Source: Agromyces mediolanus
Lineage (GTDB): Bacteria; Actinomycetota; Actinomycetes; Actinomycetales; Microbacteriaceae
Direction of reading: 5' to 3'
DNA length: 64,000 bases
Assembly: GCF_023715325.1 (NCBI RefSeq)
Contig: NZ_JAMBNX010000003.1
Coordinates: 350,992 to 414,991 of the forward strand
Part shown: one piece after another, positions 43,887 to 53,078 of the stretch
How the letters are laid out: the number at the start of each line of letters is the position of its first letter
How positions within the stretch are numbered: position 1 is the first letter of the stretch
Made by a program: the position numbers and the translations under genes
The notes under the pieces: generated by a model
Told to the model about the DNA's origin: nothing
The model's database searches: none
The model's input: only the letters and a program-made list of their open reading frames with translations

Positions 43887-46172
43887 CTAGCGGCCGGTGC
43901 CGGAGTCCGGCGCGGTCCCGGTCTCGCCTGCACGCGGCCTGACCGCCCCCGGACCGGCCATCGTGAACTCTCCCCCGCCGTACTTCGCGGCCGCCACCGA
44001 CATGACCCGCGGCCACATCCGGTGTCTCGCCTCGGCAGCCCGGCCGCTGTCGAAGTAGATCCCGCGCTGGTTCGCGTCGCCGTTCACGCTCACGACGGCG
44101 GCCGCGGTGGCGACCCTCGTGCTGGCCCCGACCATCCAGGTGTCCTTGTTGCCGTCGGTGGTGCCCGTCTTGCCGATGAGCGGCACGTGCGGCTCCACCG
44201 CCGCATTCGAGGCGTACGCCGTTCCGCTCGTCATCACCCGGCTCATCGCGTAGTGCATCGCTGCGGCGACCTCGGGCGCGACCGAGGCCCGGCAACTCGA
44301 CTTCGGCACCGGCAGCTCCTCGCCGTTCCGGTCGACGATCCGGTCGATGGCGATCGGCGAACAGGTGACGCCGTCGTTGGCGATGCCCGCGTAGGCCACG
44401 GCCATCGTGAGCGGCGCGATCTCGTTCGTGCCCAGGATCGTCGAGGGGAACTGCTGGAGCGGGCCCCCGTCCGCGCGGTGCACGCCGAACGCCTCGGCGG
44501 TCTTCCGGATGCCGCAGAGATCGAGTTTCTTGGCCATTCCCACGAAGCCGGTGTTGATCGACCCGATCGTCGACTCGAGCGCCGTATAGGCGGCACCGGA
44601 CTCGTTCGCGTCGTTCTTCGGGGCCCAGCCCTCCTCGCCGTACCCGCCGACGCAGCTGTCCTGGAAGGAGCCCCAGTTGGACTTCGGCCGGGAGTCGACG
44701 CGCTCACTGAGTGCGTGGCCCTCGTTCAACCACTGGGCGAGCGTGAAGACCTTGTACGAGGATCCCGGCTGGAAGCCGCTCGATCCGCCCTGCTCGTAGT
44801 CGGTGTTGTAGTTGATGCTCGTGTACTGCGGCCCCTGTGCGAGCACCGTCGGGTCCTGGCTGTAGATCTTGTTCTGCGCCATCGCGAGCACCCGCCCGGT
44901 GCCCACCTCGACGCTCGAGATCACGCCGCCGAGATCCCAGCCGGGGTAGGTCTGCGGGACGTTCTCCTCGATCGCGGCGACCGCGGCGGCCTGCAGATCG
45001 GGGTCGAGTGTGGTGTACACCTGGTATCCGCCGCGGCGGAAGTTCGCGAGCCGCTCCTCGCCGTCCTCACCGAAGGTGGGGTCGGTCTGCAGGATCGTCT
45101 TCACGTAGTCGCAGAAGTACGCGCTCGCGCCCGCGGTCTGGCACCCCGTGCTCGGCTCCACGATGTTCGGCGTCACCGGCGTCGCGATGGCCTCGTCGTA
45201 CTCCGCCTGAGTGACCTTCTTCAGCTTCAGCATCTCGCGGAGGATGTAGTTGCGGCGGTCGGTATTGGTGCGGTACTCGTTCGCGACGCCGTTGCGCTCG
45301 TCGTCGGGCCGGTCGATGCGGAACTTCTCGGGGTTGTTCACGATCGCGACGAGCGAGGCGGCCTGCGCGAGGGTGAGCCCGGCGGCGGTTGTGCCGTAGT
45401 AGTAGTTGGCGGCGGCTTCGATGCCGTACACGGTGCCGCCGAAGCCGGCGATGTTCAGGTAGGCGAGCAGGATCTGGTCCTTCGAGTACCGCTTCTCCAC
45501 TCCGATCGCGAAACGGGCCTCCTGCAGCTTGCGGTCGAGGCTCGTCTCGGTGACCTTCTCGTAGCAGCTCTCCTTCGCCGCTGCCACGAGCTCGCTGCGC
45601 TCCTCGGGGGTGAGCTCGCGGCCCTCGGCCGTCGCCTGCTCCTCGGCCTCCGCGGTGGCGGCGTCGCCGGACTCGGTCTCGCACTTCTGGACGCGGACGT
45701 TCTTCACGTACTGCTGGGCGATCGAGGACCCGCCCTGCGTGTTGCCGCCGCTGACCGTCTTCACCGCGGCGCGGAGCGTGCCCTGCACATCCACGCCACC
45801 GTGATCGTAGAACCGCGGGTCCTCGCCCGCGACGGTGGCATCCTTCACGAACTGGCTGACCTGGTCCCACCCGACCTCGACCCGGTTCTGCTCGTAGAAG
45901 GAGGCCATGAGCGTCGGCACCCCCTCGTTCGTGACCGCGTAGATGTTGCTCTTCTCCGACGGCTCGTCGATCTCCAGGTAGCCCGGCAGGTTCTCGAACA
46001 ACCCGATCGACTGAGTGGCGCCGACCCCGACGAGCCCGATGGCCGGCGTGATCCCCGCGACGACGAGCGCGGCCGCGGCCGCAGAGGCGCAGATCAGGCC
46101 GAGGAACCCGCCGAGGACACCGAGCGGCGTGCGCCGATCGACGAAGTCACGATTGCGGAGATTCCGATCCAT
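43887..46172 (-). CDS. Class A penicillin-binding protein (bifunctional transglycosylase/transpeptidase)
   Basis: 761 residues from ATG 46172; a TTG at 46241 is possible but poorer. One membrane anchor at about 15-50. Glycosyltransferase motifs EDPRFYDHGGVD near 118 and GGSSIAQQYVKN near 150. Penicillin-binding motifs SSYK near 471, SIN near 538 and KTGT near 669. Two Cys-containing inserts are present. It polymerises and cross-links peptidoglycan outside the membrane. Confidence 0.94.
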   Translation of the reverse strand: MDRNLRNRDFVDRRTPLGVLGGFLGLICASAAAAALVVAGITPAIGLVGVGATQSIGLFENLPGYLEIDEPSEKSNIYAVTNEGVPTLMASFYEQNRVEVGWDQVSQFVKDATVAGEDPRFYDHGGVDVQGTLRAAVKTVSGGNTQGGSSIAQQYVKNVRVQKCETESGDAATAEAEEQATAEGRELTPEERSELVAAAKESCYEKVTETSLDRKLQEARFAIGVEKRYSKDQILLAYLNIAGFGGTVYGIEAAANYYYGTTAAGLTLAQAASLVAIVNNPEKFRIDRPDDERNGVANEYRTNTDRRNYILREMLKLKKVTQAEYDEAIATPVTPNIVEPSTGCQTAGASAYFCDYVKTILQTDPTFGEDGEERLANFRRGGYQVYTTLDPDLQAAAVAAIEENVPQTYPGWDLGGVISSVEVGTGRVLAMAQNKIYSQDPTVLAQGPQYTSINYNTDYEQGGSSGFQPGSSYKVFTLAQWLNEGHALSERVDSRPKSNWGSFQDSCVGGYGEEGWAPKNDANESGAAYTALESTIGSINTGFVGMAKKLDLCGIRKTAEAFGVHRADGGPLQQFPSTILGTNEIAPLTMAVAYAGIANDGVTCSPIAIDRIVDRNGEELPVPKSSCRASVAPEVAAAMHYAMSRVMTSGTAYASNAAVEPHVPLIGKTGTTDGNKDTWMVGASTRVATAAAVVSVNGDANQRGIYFDSGRAAEARHRMWPRVMSVAAAKYGGGEFTMAGPGAVRPRAGETGTAPDSGTGR

Positions 46173-46334
46173 CCGAGCCTGTCCCCCCGATACTGCTGAG
46201 CGATGCGCTCGCGGTCCCCCGGACGAGGGGCCCTCCGTCAATGGAAGCGCAGGGGCTCCGCCATGTCCAGCCTCACCCCGATCGCGGCGTGTCCCTGAGC
46301 TTCGCTCGGCCTCCGGCCGCGGCGGGCCACCGGG

Positions 46335-47831
46335 TCAGCCGAGCACCGTCGCCGTCGCCTCGGGGAACACCCCCGGGAAGAGCGGCCCCTCCTCCGGGCG
46401 GACGTCGCGCTCGGCGTAGCCGGCGCGCAGGCGCTCGAAGATGCGCTGACTCTCGGCGGCGAGGGCACCGAGGTCGACGCCGGGGATCGTCCCGTCGACC
46501 ACGATCGGGCGGCCCGCGACCATGCTGAACCTGGTGTCCCGCCCTGATCCGGAGAGGACGAGCGCCCGCAGCGGGTCGTCGATCGGCCCGGCGCGGAAGT
46601 CGTCGAGCCCGAACGCCACGAGGTCCGCACTCGCCCCCGGGGCGAGGCGGCCGAGGTCCGGGCGGCCGAGCGCGCGTGCCCCGCCGAGCGTCGCCGCCGT
46701 CACGTACTCCGCGAGCAGCCCGCGGGACAGGTCGCCGTGCTGCGCCTTCGCGAGGTGCACGCCCGCGTCGATGCCGCGGATGAGGTCGGGCGGGAAGGAG
46801 TCGGTGCCGAGCGCGATGTTGACCCCGGCGTCGAGGTACTGCGACAGCCGTTCGAGGAGGAACGCGTAGCGCGCGTTCGTGAGCGGGCAGTGCACGATGC
46901 TCGCGCCCGCCGCGGCGAGCGCGGCGAGATCGCCCCGGTCCTCGCCCGCGACCTCGGGGTGCACGTCGAGGTAGACCCCGTGCGCGAGGATGAGCCGCTC
47001 GCCGAGCAGGCCGGCCCGCTCGATCAGCCCGAGCGGCGTGGTGCCGCTCGCCCTGGCGATCAGCGCGCGCTCGGCGTGGTCCTGGAAGGCGTGCACCCGC
47101 ACCTTGATCCCGCGCTCTGCGGCGATCCGACCGGTCTCCGCGAGCAGGTCCTCCCGGAGCGTCTCGATCCGGCAGGGGGCGAGGATGCCCGTGACGAGGG
47201 GGTCGTCGAGCCCGTCGACGGTGTCGAGGAAGCGCACCGCGTCGGCGAGCCCCCGTCGGCCGAGCTCGTCGTCCCAGTGGATGCCGGCGCTGCCGTCGCG
47301 CTCGGTGACGTGCACCCCCGAGCGGTAGCTCGGCCCGAGGAACGATCGCAGGCCGAGCTCGGACGCGAGGCGTGCCACGTCCAGGAGGTCGTCGTGCGTC
47401 TCCGCCCAGGCCGAGTGCACCTCGGCGGCGATCGGGGCGAAGCTCGTGATGCCGTGGAGGGCGAGCTGGACGAGCGCGGCGCGGCGCATCGTCGAGCGGT
47501 CCTCGGCGGACAGCACCTCGCGCCGGCCGGATCGGGCGTAGTCGGCCGACCAGCCGAGCCGCTGCTCGTGAGCGGCGTCGCCCCAGGCGTCGAGCTGCAG
47601 GTGGTCGAGATCTGCGAGCGCGTCCAGGTCGATGAGCCCGGGCAGGAGCACGCTCCGGCCGAGCGCGAAGCGGTCGTCGACCGGAACGTCGAACGCGGCG
47701 TCCGCGGCGGGACCGACCGCCGCGATGCGGCCGCCCTCCACGAGCACCGCGCCGTCCCGCAGTTGCGCGAAGCGCCCCTCGTGCTCCGTGATCACCCAGT
47801 CGGCGGTGACCAGGGTGCGCCGAGTGCTCAC
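46335..47831 (-). CDS. Amidohydrolase (chlorohydrolase/AtzA-like) without the HxH metal motif
   Basis: 498 residues. GTG start overlaps the ABC ATPase stop (GTGA), so it is the last gene of the transport operon. An N-terminal beta-sandwich (GAVLVEGGRIAAVGP near 30) and TIM-barrel motifs are present: VHAFQDHAE, LAHGVYLDVHPE, VHCPLTNARYAF and GTDSFPPD. The usual HxH after strand 1 is replaced by LPGLIDLDALADLDH. It could use a different metal arrangement or be catalytically altered. The substrate is probably a nitrogen compound imported by the transporter (context). Confidence 0.85.
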   Translation of the reverse strand: MSTRRTLVTADWVITEHEGRFAQLRDGAVLVEGGRIAAVGPAADAAFDVPVDDRFALGRSVLLPGLIDLDALADLDHLQLDAWGDAAHEQRLGWSADYARSGRREVLSAEDRSTMRRAALVQLALHGITSFAPIAAEVHSAWAETHDDLLDVARLASELGLRSFLGPSYRSGVHVTERDGSAGIHWDDELGRRGLADAVRFLDTVDGLDDPLVTGILAPCRIETLREDLLAETGRIAAERGIKVRVHAFQDHAERALIARASGTTPLGLIERAGLLGERLILAHGVYLDVHPEVAGEDRGDLAALAAAGASIVHCPLTNARYAFLLERLSQYLDAGVNIALGTDSFPPDLIRGIDAGVHLAKAQHGDLSRGLLAEYVTAATLGGARALGRPDLGRLAPGASADLVAFGLDDFRAGPIDDPLRALVLSGSGRDTRFSMVAGRPIVVDGTIPGVDLGALAAESQRIFERLRAGYAERDVRPEEGPLFPGVFPEATATVLG

Positions 47832-48685
47832 GACGCCAGCCGTTCGCGACGGACCGGCTTCCAGCCCGGCCGGGGCACCGCGGCCCGCAGCGCCCGGGTG
47901 TACGGGTGCACCGGATCGGCGAGGAGCTCGGCCGTTCGCCCCTGGTCGACGACGCGCCCCTGCTCCATCACGATCATCCGGTCCGAGATCTGATTCACGA
48001 CGGCCAGGTCGTGGGAGATGAAGAGGTAGCTCACCTCGCGGGACGTTCTGATGTCGGCGAGCAGGTTCAGGATCTGGGCCTGGATCGAGACGTCGAGGGC
48101 GGCCACGGCCTCGTCGAGCACGATCACGGCGGGGTCGGCGGCGAGCGCGCGAGCGATCGCGACGCGCTGCCGCTGCCCGCCGGACAGCTGGTGCGGGTGC
48201 TTCTCGGCGAAGCGGTCGTCGAGCCCCACGCGATCGAGGATGTCGAGCGTCCGTCCGCGGATCTCCCGTCTGGTCGTCGAGGCTCCGGCGTGGAGGCCGA
48301 CGCTCGTGGCCACGATGTCGCCGATGCGCTGTCTCCCGTTCAGGGAGGAGTACGGGTCCTGGAACACGTACTGCACCTCGCGCGCCCACCGCCGTCGGTC
48401 GGCGAGCCGGCGGACGCCTCGCGCCCGTGATTCGCCTCCGACGCTGATCTCCCCTTCGGTCAGCGTCTCCAGTCCGACGAGCATGCGGGCGACCGTCGTC
48501 TTGCCGGAGCCGGACTCGCCGACGATCGCGAGGCACTCGTTCGGGTGCAGCTCGAAGGAGACGTCGTCGACGGCGATCACCGGATCGTCCTTGGTTGGGC
48601 CGGGGTACACCTTTCGGAGCCCGCGCGCGACGACGATCGGCTCCCCCGTCTCGTGCGCCCCCGGCCGGCCGTCGGTGCCGATCAT
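47828..48685 (-). CDS. Dipeptide/oligopeptide-type ABC transporter ATP-binding protein (DppF-like)
   Basis: 285 residues. Walker A GESGSGKTT near 56, the signature LSGGQRQRVAIARAL near 160, Walker B VIVLDEAVAALD near 180, and the C-terminal HPYTRALRAAVP typical of Dpp/Opp ATPases. It overlaps DppD-like by ATGA and the amidohydrolase by GTGA. Confidence 0.95.
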   Translation of the reverse strand: MIGTDGRPGAHETGEPIVVARGLRKVYPGPTKDDPVIAVDDVSFELHPNECLAIVGESGSGKTTVARMLVGLETLTEGEISVGGESRARGVRRLADRRRWAREVQYVFQDPYSSLNGRQRIGDIVATSVGLHAGASTTRREIRGRTLDILDRVGLDDRFAEKHPHQLSGGQRQRVAIARALAADPAVIVLDEAVAALDVSIQAQILNLLADIRTSREVSYLFISHDLAVVNQISDRMIVMEQGRVVDQGRTAELLADPVHPYTRALRAAVPRPGWKPVRRERLAS

Positions 48686-49536
48686 GATGCCTCCGTCTTC
48701 AGCAGTTCGTGGGTGGCCCGGTCGTAGCGCAGCACGGGCAGCCGTTCCACGCGGTGCTCGATGCTCGGCCGGGCGCCGAGCAGCTCGATCGTGTACGGGT
48801 GCGTCGGCGCGTCGTAGACGTGCGCACCCTGCTCGACGATCTCGCCCGCGTACATCACCGCGAGCCGGTCGCAGCAGGCGGCCGCGAGCTCGAGGTCATG
48901 GGTGATGAAGAGCAGCGCGAGTCCACGTGCGCGGCGCTGCTCGTCGAGGATCGCCATGACATCGGACTGCGCGGTGACGTCGAGGGCGGTGGTGGGCTCG
49001 TCGGCGAGGATGAGCTTCGGCTCGGCGAGGAGCACGCTCGCGATCATCACGCGCTGCAGCAGTCCGCCGGAGAGCTCATGGGGGTACTGGTGCAGGCGGT
49101 GCTCCGGATTGCGCACGCCGACCTCGTCGAGCAGCTCGACGGCGCGTCGCTCGGCCTCACGACGGTCCACCCCGCGGTCGCGCACGAGGGCCTCGGTGAG
49201 GAAGTCGCCGACGCGGTGCACGGGGTTCACATGGGCGCGCGGGTCCTGGAAGATCATGCCGACGTCGCGCTGTCGGTAGCGGCGCAGCGCCTGGGCGTTC
49301 ATCCGGGGAACGGACACCCCGTCGAAGAGGATCTCGCCGCTCACCCGAAAGGCGGGGTCGAGCATGCGGGTGATCGCCCGCGTCGTGAGCGACTTGCCGG
49401 AACCGGACTCGCCGACGAGTCCGAGCGCCTCCCCCGCCCCGATCTCGAGGCTCACGCCGTTCAGCAGGGTCTGCTCGCCGCCGCGCAGGCGCAGGGTGGC
49501 GCGCACGTCGTCGAGTCGCAGCAGGTGGTCGGTCAT
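48682..49536 (-). CDS. Dipeptide/oligopeptide-type ABC transporter ATP-binding protein (DppD-like)
   Basis: 284 residues from ATG 49536. Walker A GESGSGKSLT near 42, the Q-loop stretch IFQDPRAHVNPVHRVGDF near 92, signature LSGGLLQRVMIASVLL near 150, Walker B LILADEPTTALDV, and HPYTIELLGARPS at the C-terminus. Overlaps the permease stop by ATGA. Confidence 0.95.
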   Translation of the reverse strand: MTDHLLRLDDVRATLRLRGGEQTLLNGVSLEIGAGEALGLVGESGSGKSLTTRAITRMLDPAFRVSGEILFDGVSVPRMNAQALRRYRQRDVGMIFQDPRAHVNPVHRVGDFLTEALVRDRGVDRREAERRAVELLDEVGVRNPEHRLHQYPHELSGGLLQRVMIASVLLAEPKLILADEPTTALDVTAQSDVMAILDEQRRARGLALLFITHDLELAAACCDRLAVMYAGEIVEQGAHVYDAPTHPYTIELLGARPSIEHRVERLPVLRYDRATHELLKTEAS

Positions 49537-50423
49537 CGCATGCTCCGTGCACTCGAGGTGAGGCGGTCGCCGATGACGGTGACGCACCAGACGATCAGGA
49601 CGATGAGGCTGCCGGCGGCGATCGCCTCGGTCGGTTGGCCGCGCAGCACCGAGTCGAATCCGCTCTTCACCATGAGGCCGAGGTCCGCGGTCGGGGGTTG
49701 CACGCCGAGGCCGAGGAAGGAGACCGCGGCCAGGTCGATCACCGCGAAGCCGAGCGAGGACACCGCCTGGGCGACGACGATCGGCTGGACGTTCGGGAGG
49801 ATCTGGGTGAAGGTGATGCCGGCACCCGACTGCCCCTGCAGCCAGGCTGCGGCGACGTAGGGCATGTGGCGTTCGCGGAACGAGGCGCCGCGTACGACGC
49901 GCGCGACGTAGGGCACGTACGCGATCGCGAGTCCGCAGACCACGGTGATGAGGCTCGGGCCCCAGATCGCGACGGCGATGAGGGCGAACACGATGCCCGG
50001 CACGGCGAAGAGTACGTCGAGCAGCCAACTGACCACCGTGTCGATGCGCCCGCCGCGCCACGCCGCGAGCAACGCCAGCAGCGTGCCGACGACCGTGGCG
50101 ATGAGGATGACGAGGCCGGGACCGGCGAGGGTGATCCGTGCACCCCAGATCAGCCGGGACAGGATGTCACGGCCGAGGGCGTCGGTGCCGAGCAGGTGCG
50201 CCGGCGTGGGCCCGGACAGCGACGCGAGCAGGTCGGGGAAGTCCGGGTCGTAGGGCGCGACCACCGGGGCGAACGCCGCGGCGAGCGCGATGACGAGCAG
50301 GATGCCGGCGGCGATGCAGCCGGTGACGCCGAGGCGGCCGCCGGTCGTCCGGAGCAGGCCCGCGGTGCGGCGTTCTCCGACGACCCTGGCGACGGCCAGG
50401 CTGGTGGTGGACGGGGTGGTCAT
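49533..50423 (-). CDS. Dipeptide-type ABC transporter permease (DppC-like)
   Basis: 296 residues. The HLLGTDALGRDILSRLIWGARITL block near 88 is the DppC hallmark. About six membrane helices and an EAA-like loop (AAWLQGQSGAGITFTQILPNV near 200). ATG 50423 overlaps the upstream permease stop. Confidence 0.95.
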   Translation of the reverse strand: MTTPSTTSLAVARVVGERRTAGLLRTTGGRLGVTGCIAAGILLVIALAAAFAPVVAPYDPDFPDLLASLSGPTPAHLLGTDALGRDILSRLIWGARITLAGPGLVILIATVVGTLLALLAAWRGGRIDTVVSWLLDVLFAVPGIVFALIAVAIWGPSLITVVCGLAIAYVPYVARVVRGASFRERHMPYVAAAWLQGQSGAGITFTQILPNVQPIVVAQAVSSLGFAVIDLAAVSFLGLGVQPPTADLGLMVKSGFDSVLRGQPTEAIAAGSLIVLIVWCVTVIGDRLTSSARSMR

Positions 50424-51370
50424 TTCCGGCTCCCGAGGACGATGCGCGGGTCGATGAAGGTGTAGAGCACGTCGACGACGGCGTTCACGACGACGAACGC
50501 GACGACGAGCACGAGGATGACCGCCTGCACGACCGCGAAGTCCCGCTGCAGGATGGCCCGCACGAGCAGGGAACCGAGGCCGTCGAGCGCGAAGACGTTC
50601 TCGACGACCACGGCGCCCGCGATGAGGGTGGCGATGGTGAGCCCGAGCACGGTGACGATCGGGACGAGCGAGTTCCGCAGCACGTGGTGGCGGACGATGT
50701 AGCCCGGCGCCAGGCCCCGGACGGTCGCCGTCTGCACGTGCTCCCGCCCGCGCTCCTCCAGCACCGACGCCCGGGTGATGCGCGCGAGGTACGCGGCGCT
50801 CGCGACCGAGAGGGCGACCGCCGGCAGCGCGAGGTGGACGAGGGTGTTCACCCCGCCGCTGCCGGAGCCGAACGTCGGGAACCAGCCGAGACCGACGGCG
50901 AAGACGCTGATGAGCGCGACGCCGACGACGAACGACGGCGTCGAGAGCCCGATCGCCGCGAGCGTGGAGGTGAGCTGGTCGCTCCAGCCGCCTCGGAGCG
51001 CGGCGAACGTCCCCGCCGCGATGCCGACGACCGCGATCATCAGCGCGGCCATCGAGACGAGCGCGAGGGTCGTGCCGATCCGGCTCGAGATGAGGGCCGA
51101 GACATCCTGGCGGTAGACGATCGAATAGCCGAGGTCGCCGCGCAGGAGGTCGCCGAGCCAGGCCACGTACCGCACGAAGAACGGGTCGTTCAGGTGGTAC
51201 TGGGCGGTGACCGCCGCGATCTGCTCCGGGGTGCCGCCGCGCGGTCCGAGGATGAACGCGAGCGGGCTGCCCGGGGCGAGGTAGAGCAGGCCGAAGACGA
51301 TGAAGGAGGTGACGAGGAGCACGAGCAGCAGGCCGCCCGCGCGCCTCGCCAGATAGGCACCGAAGGACAT
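50420..51370 (-). CDS. Dipeptide-type ABC transporter permease (DppB-like)
   Basis: 316 residues from ATG 51370. Membrane helix near 12-30 (GLLLVLLVTSFIVFGLLYLAPG), followed by DPFFVRYVAWLGDLLRGDLGYS typical of DppB; EAA-like loop TATVRGLAPGYIVRHHVLRNSL near 220. It lies 3 bases after the binding-protein gene. Confidence 0.95.
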   Translation of the reverse strand: MSFGAYLARRAGGLLLVLLVTSFIVFGLLYLAPGSPLAFILGPRGGTPEQIAAVTAQYHLNDPFFVRYVAWLGDLLRGDLGYSIVYRQDVSALISSRIGTTLALVSMAALMIAVVGIAAGTFAALRGGWSDQLTSTLAAIGLSTPSFVVGVALISVFAVGLGWFPTFGSGSGGVNTLVHLALPAVALSVASAAYLARITRASVLEERGREHVQTATVRGLAPGYIVRHHVLRNSLVPIVTVLGLTIATLIAGAVVVENVFALDGLGSLLVRAILQRDFAVVQAVILVLVVAFVVVNAVVDVLYTFIDPRIVLGSRK

Positions 51371-51373
51371 CGG

Positions 51374-53002
51374 TTACTCCGTCCCACCGATCGTGGCGGC
51401 CCACGGCGCGTAGAGGTAGGCGAGCGAGGCGGTCGCTCCGGAGATGCGGTCGTTCTGCACCAGCGTCACGGGCTCGTAGGCGAGCGGGATCCACGGCAGC
51501 TCCTCCGTGATGATCTGCTGCGCCTCGATCACCGCTGCCGCGCGGGCCGCGTCGTCGGTCTCGGCGCGGGCGGCGAAGAGCTGCTCGTCGGCGAGGTCCC
51601 AGCCGGTGTAGTTGTGGCTGTCGGTGCTCGCGAAGAACTGGTACACGTCGAGCGCGTCGGCGAAGCTGCCGTAGTTCGTCGTGAAGAAGCCGTCGATGCC
51701 CTCGCGGGCGGCCGGGTCGAAGTACAGGTTGCCGAACTGCTCGACGGGGATCACCTTGGTCTGGATGTCGAGGCCGATCGACTGCCCGGCCGCCTGGATG
51801 ACGTTCGCCGTCTGCTCGTGCACGGCCGAGCTGCCCTGCACGGCGAGCACGATCGGGGCGACGGTGCCGGCCTCGGCGACGAGCGCCTTCGCCTGCTCGA
51901 GGTCGGGCTCGGCGGAGAACTCGCTGTAGGCCGCCTCGAACGCGTCGCGCTCGTAGCCCCAGTAGTCCGGCCCGGCCAAGGACGTCGCGGGGATGCCCGC
52001 GCCCTGGAACACGACCTTCGTGAGCGCGGCCCGGTCGATCGCGAGCGACAGCGCCTGACGGATCCGCGCGTCGCCGAGACCGCCCTCGAAGTTCGCCGTG
52101 GTCATCGTCCAGAACACGAGCGACTTGCCGTAGGTGGTGGTCACCTCGTCGCTGCGCTCGAGCTGCGTGAGGCCGGCGGGCGGGAGATAGAAGAACTGGC
52201 CGTCGACATCACCCGTGCGGAGGGCGTTGACGGCGGTCGACTCGTCGGCGATGAAGCTGAACTCGAGCGCGGCGGCCTTCGGCACCAGCGCCTGGTCCCA
52301 GTACCCCGGATTCGCGGCGAGCTCGATGCTCTTGCCGGAGTTCCACGCGGAGAGTGAGAACGGCCCGGTGCACTGCAGCCCGCCGTTCGGCGTGCCGAAC
52401 GCGTCGCCGGCCGATTCCGCCGCGGCCTTCGACACGATGGCGCCGGCCGCGGTGGCCATCGCCTGGGTGAAGAGGACGTCGGGCTGGCTGAGCTCGACGG
52501 TGACCTGGTTCGGGGCGGTGGCGGTGATCGAGGCCACGTTCTGGAAGTAGCTCGCGAAGTAGCTGGTCGACGTCTCGCCGGTCTGCCGCTGCAGGGAATA
52601 GACGACGTCCTCCGCGGTGAGCGGGGTGCCGTCCCAGAAGGTGACGCCGTCACGGAGGGTGTAGACGATCGTCGTGTCGTCCGGCTGCTCGATCGTCGCG
52701 GCGAGCCCGGGCTCGGTGCTGAGATCGGGCTTCATCCGCACCAAGCTGTCGCAGAGGTTCGCGACGACGGTGTTCTCGGCGTAGTTGAACGTGTACATGG
52801 GGTCGAGCGACATCGGCTCGTAGGGCAGGTTCCACTTCACGAGGTCGACGGGCTGCGTGCCGGGTTCGGTGGTGGTGGCGAGGTTCGAGAGGTCGACCGT
52901 GAGGCCGGCCTCTTCGCTCGCCGGTTGAGCGGTGCAGGCGGTGAGGGCGAGACCGGCGGCGGCCAGGACGGCCGTCGTGACGGTGATGCGGCGTCGGGAC
53001 AC
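51374..53002 (-). CDS. ABC transporter substrate-binding lipoprotein, DppA/OppA family (SBP_bac_5)
   Basis: 542 residues from GTG 53002 with AAAGGAG upstream. Lipobox LTAC with the lipid-modified Cys at 23. LPYEPMSLDPMYTFNY near 60, TPLTAEDVVYSLQR near 128 and RIRQALSLAIDRAALTKVVF near 310 are family hallmarks. It captures substrate outside the membrane. The neighbours encode amidohydrolases, so it may bind a nitrogen heterocycle, ureide or amidated amino acid rather than a peptide. Confidence 0.95.
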   Translation of the reverse strand: MSRRRITVTTAVLAAAGLALTACTAQPASEEAGLTVDLSNLATTTEPGTQPVDLVKWNLPYEPMSLDPMYTFNYAENTVVANLCDSLVRMKPDLSTEPGLAATIEQPDDTTIVYTLRDGVTFWDGTPLTAEDVVYSLQRQTGETSTSYFASYFQNVASITATAPNQVTVELSQPDVLFTQAMATAAGAIVSKAAAESAGDAFGTPNGGLQCTGPFSLSAWNSGKSIELAANPGYWDQALVPKAAALEFSFIADESTAVNALRTGDVDGQFFYLPPAGLTQLERSDEVTTTYGKSLVFWTMTTANFEGGLGDARIRQALSLAIDRAALTKVVFQGAGIPATSLAGPDYWGYERDAFEAAYSEFSAEPDLEQAKALVAEAGTVAPIVLAVQGSSAVHEQTANVIQAAGQSIGLDIQTKVIPVEQFGNLYFDPAAREGIDGFFTTNYGSFADALDVYQFFASTDSHNYTGWDLADEQLFAARAETDDAARAAAVIEAQQIITEELPWIPLAYEPVTLVQNDRISGATASLAYLYAPWAATIGGTE

Positions 53003-53078
53003 GGGAACTCCTTTGTCGGTGTGTCGGACTATCTGGGTGGGGGGATGCGCCGGATGGCGTTGGGGGCCGCTGAGCGGC

